Below, piece by piece: positions 62,104-64,000 of a DNA stretch of 64,000 nucleotides. This DNA comes from an uncultured Prevotellaceae bacterium (GTDB lineage: Bacteria; Bacteroidota; Bacteroidia; Bacteroidales; Bacteroidaceae). The notes beneath the pieces were generated by a model. That model was given only the letters and a program-made list of their open reading frames with translations. It was not told the DNA's origin and made no database searches. Numbering within the stretch: the first letter of the stretch is position 1; each line of letters starts with the position of its first letter. A program made the translations under genes and the position numbers. Location: the NCBI GenBank assembly GCA_947176895.1, contig CAMWSK010000011.1:1-64000 (forward strand), written 5' to 3'.

Positions 62104-63120
62104 ATGATTAGAGAAGTAAAATTCGAGTCACAAGACCGCCGTATCAAACAGATCCTGGCTTGCCTGAACAAGCACGGCATCGCATCAATCGAGGAAGCTA
62201 ACCAGATTTGTGACGCAGCAGGTCTCGATCCTTATATGACCTGTGAGGAAACTCAGATGATCTGCTTCGAGAATGCCAAGTGGGCTTACGTTGTAGGTAC
62301 CGCCATCGCTCTGAAGGAGAAGGCCAAGAGCGCCGTAGAGGCTGCCCAGTATATTGGTGAGGGCCTGCAGAGCTTCTGCATTCCCGGTTCTGTTGCCGAT
62401 GACCGCAAGGTAGGTATCGGCCACGGTGAGCTGGCTGCCCGCCTGCTCCACGAGGACACCAAGTGCTTCGCTTTCCTGGCCGGCCACGAGAGTTTCGCCG
62501 CTGCCGAGGGTGCCATCAAGATTGCCCAGATGGCCAACAAGTCAAGACCAGCTGACAAGCCCCTGCGTTGCATCCTGAACGGTTTGGGCAAGGATGCCGC
62601 CATGATTATCAGCCGTATCAATGGTTTCACCTATGTGCAGACCAAGTTTGACTACTTCACCGGCGAGTTGAAGGTCGTGAACAAGACCGCCTACAGCAAT
62701 GGACCCCGCGCAGCCGTTAACTGCTACGGTGCCGATGACGTTCGCGAGGGCGTGGCCGTTCTGTGGCATGAGGATGTGGACGTTTCCATCACCGGTAACT
62801 CTACCAATCCCACCCGCTTCCAGCATCCCGTGGCAGGTACCTATAAGAAGGAGCGCGTGTTGGCAGGTAAGCCTTACTTCAGTGTAGCCAGCGGTGGTGG
62901 TACCGGTCGTACCCTTCACCCCGACAACATGGCAGCCGGTCCCGCTTCTTACGGCATGACCGATACCATGGGCCGCATGCACAGCGACGCTCAGTTTGCC
63001 GGTTCCAGCTCAGTGCCCGCTCACGTAGAGATGATGGGCTTCCTGGGTATCGGTAACAACCCCATGGTAGGTTGCTCTGTAGCCTGTGCCGTGAATGTTG
63101 ACCTGGCTCTGAACAAGTAA
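62104..63120 (+). CDS. GGGtGRT protein
   Basis: A 338-residue protein of the GGGtGRT family, named for the loop seen here as SGGGTGRTLHPDN near residue 265. Other conserved parts are GLDPYMTCEETQMICFENA, PGSVADDRKVGIGHGELAAR and NNPMVGCSVACAVNVDLALN. It has several conserved cysteines, including C at about 35, 42, 46 and two near the end. The biochemical role is not established; pairing with the NifU-like gene suggests iron-sulfur work. A terminator follows. Confidence 0.9.
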   Translation: MIREVKFESQDRRIKQILACLNKHGIASIEEANQICDAAGLDPYMTCEETQMICFENAKWAYVVGTAIALKEKAKSAVEAAQYIGEGLQSFCIPGSVADDRKVGIGHGELAARLLHEDTKCFAFLAGHESFAAAEGAIKIAQMANKSRPADKPLRCILNGLGKDAAMIISRINGFTYVQTKFDYFTGELKVVNKTAYSNGPRAAVNCYGADDVREGVAVLWHEDVDVSITGNSTNPTRFQHPVAGTYKKERVLAGKPYFSVASGGGTGRTLHPDNMAAGPASYGMTDTMGRMHSDAQFAGSSSVPAHVEMMGFLGIGNNPMVGCSVACAVNVDLALNK

Positions 63121-63141
63121 TCAGACTATAATAGTAAGAGG

Positions 63142-63176
63142 TCCCTGCAATTCAGTTGATTTGCAGGGATTTTTTT
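63142..63176 (+). terminator. Terminator after the GGGtGRT gene
   Basis: TCCCTGCAA (63142-63150) pairs with TTGCAGGGA (63161-63169), followed by seven Ts. Confidence 0.88.
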
Positions 63177-63263
63177 GTATCCTTTCCTCAGGTCTTCCCA
63201 TCACTTTCCTTACCTTTTGGGCAAAACGATGGCACACTTTGCGATTTTTTGCGCAAAAATTAG

Positions 63264-63271
63264 TACCTTTG
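63264..63271 (+). promoter_or_regulatory. -7 box of the SDR gene
   Basis: TACCTTTG, with a possible TTTG at 63238-63241 (22-base spacer). The leader to the ATG at 63356 is about 80 bases with no obvious structure. Confidence 0.5.
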
Positions 63272-63355
63272 CAGCGAATTTTGACGAAAGACATCACCAT
63301 CCGCCACAATTCACGACTTATTATTTCTAAATAAAAACGGCACACTTGTAAGAGA

Positions 63356-64000
63356 ATGAAACTGCAAGAAGCAAACGTACTGATTACCGGAGGAGCTTCC
63401 GGCATAGGAAAACTGATGGGACAGATTGCGCTGGAGAAAGGTGCCAACGCACTCATCATCTGGGACATCAACGAAGAAAACATCCAAACCACCGTAAAAA
63501 CCCTCTCCGCCAAGGGCCGCGTTTTTGCCCATTGTGTGGATGTGGGCAACATCGAGAACGTGCAATCGGCCTACCAAACCGTACGCGAGGAGTGCGGTGA
63601 CGTGGACGTAGTTATCAACTGCGCCGGTATTGTCACCAGCAATCGCACCTTCGACCAAGTGGACATCACGGAAATCGACCGAACCATCCGCATCAACACC
63701 ATCGCCCCCATGTACGTGGCCCGCACCATTCTTCCTGACATGCTGAAGCGTAATCGCGGTCACATCTGCAACATCGCCTCGGCAGCTGGTATGCTGGGCA
63801 ACCCGCGTATGGCCGTGTATGCCGCCAGCAAGTGGGCAGCCATCGGATGGTCGGAATCCATCCGTATCGAGATGCAGGAGCAAAAAAGCGGCGTTCACAT
63901 CACCACCGTTGCACCTTATTATATCAATACAGGCATGTTCGACGGCGTTCGCAGCCTCATCCCCATCCTCGACCCTGCCAAGACGGCGCGAAAGATTATT
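63356..64000 (+). CDS. Short-chain dehydrogenase/reductase (3' end outside the window)
   Basis: The first 215 codons of a classical SDR are open to the window edge. NVLITGGASGIGKLMGQIAL is the cofactor glycine motif, INCAGIV the NAG-type strand, and the catalytic Ser-Tyr-Lys set is in ICNIASAAGML and YAASKWAAIGW. WDIN after the second strand suggests NAD rather than NADP. The overall pattern resembles retinol/17-beta-hydroxysteroid dehydrogenase-like SDRs, but the substrate cannot be stated. ATG at 63356 follows an AT-rich leader. Confidence 0.92.
   Translation, partial: MKLQEANVLITGGASGIGKLMGQIALEKGANALIIWDINEENIQTTVKTLSAKGRVFAHCVDVGNIENVQSAYQTVREECGDVDVVINCAGIVTSNRTFDQVDITEIDRTIRINTIAPMYVARTILPDMLKRNRGHICNIASAAGMLGNPRMAVYAASKWAAIGWSESIRIEMQEQKSGVHITTVAPYYINTGMFDGVRSLIPILDPAKTARKII

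Noticed and set aside
1-64000. tRNA, rRNA or tmRNA genes
   Set aside because: No cloverleaf-like or ribosomal sequence was recognised by eye. A covariance-model search would be needed to exclude a small RNA gene, but no gap looked suitable.

Overview
The window reads as a chromosomal segment of a member of the Bacteroidales, plausibly a Prevotella-like lineage. The evidence is the promoter grammar, with TTTG/TTG about 19-20 bp before TAnnTTTG in front of many genes, the scarcity of Shine-Dalgarno motifs, and families typical of the phylum (DUF4924, GGGtGRT protein, GT3-like glycogen synthase, GH109-like oxidoreductase, paired half-size chromate transporters, Bacteroidetes-style AddAB). No rRNA, tRNA, CRISPR array or complete insertion sequence was seen. 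The genus cannot be fixed by reading alone.

Layout. 1-670: decayed IS4-like transposase end and a palindrome array. 668-1990: WYL-like regulator (-) and HU (+). 2001-6105: cysC-cysD-cysN-sulfotransferase, a PAPS-making and PAPS-using operon with no sulfate-reduction genes. 6318-8898: fabD and a GH13 amylase (-). 9229-13779: carAB behind a leader-peptide attenuator. 13797-14413: a small inverted-repeat-bounded segment holding a damaged PepSY-like gene. 15036-19287: glycogen synthase and glucan phosphorylase. 19390-20412: GH109-like oxidoreductase. 20956-29066 (-): cstA-addA-addB-GNAT. 29442-33573: Phe/Tyr-rich leader attenuator followed by pheA, an aminotransferase, DAHP synthase/chorismate mutase and tyrA, a self-contained aromatic amino acid operon. 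33752-37080 (-): sua5-clc-fmt. 37217-41698: ogt, prfC operon, ROK glucokinase. 41972-46804: purL and two chromate transporter halves. 46760-53208 (-): hisGDCB, recR, a membrane protein and a glycosyltransferase. 53290-56250 (-): a large receiver-like/PEP-synthase-like hybrid. 56484-61248: small TPR protein, ribH, a YfgM-like protein, recF-dciA, folate cyclo-ligase, smpB and a DMP19 protein. 61379-64000: NifU-like plus GGGtGRT pair and the start of an SDR gene that runs off the window.

The most unusual signal lies between the genes. Seven intergenic regions carry short arrays of 3-6 imperfect palindromes whose centres are spaced 21-22 bp apart, two helical turns. A two-unit partial array and a single unit bring the total to 32 units. 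The ten-base core fits the self-complementary pattern CRYSN/NSRYG, flanked by an A-run on the left and a T-run on the right. Sequence varies between arrays while spacing does not, which looks like a phased protein-binding platform or a dispersed repeat family rather than terminators or CRISPR. Several of these arrays lie next to decayed mobile-element ends.
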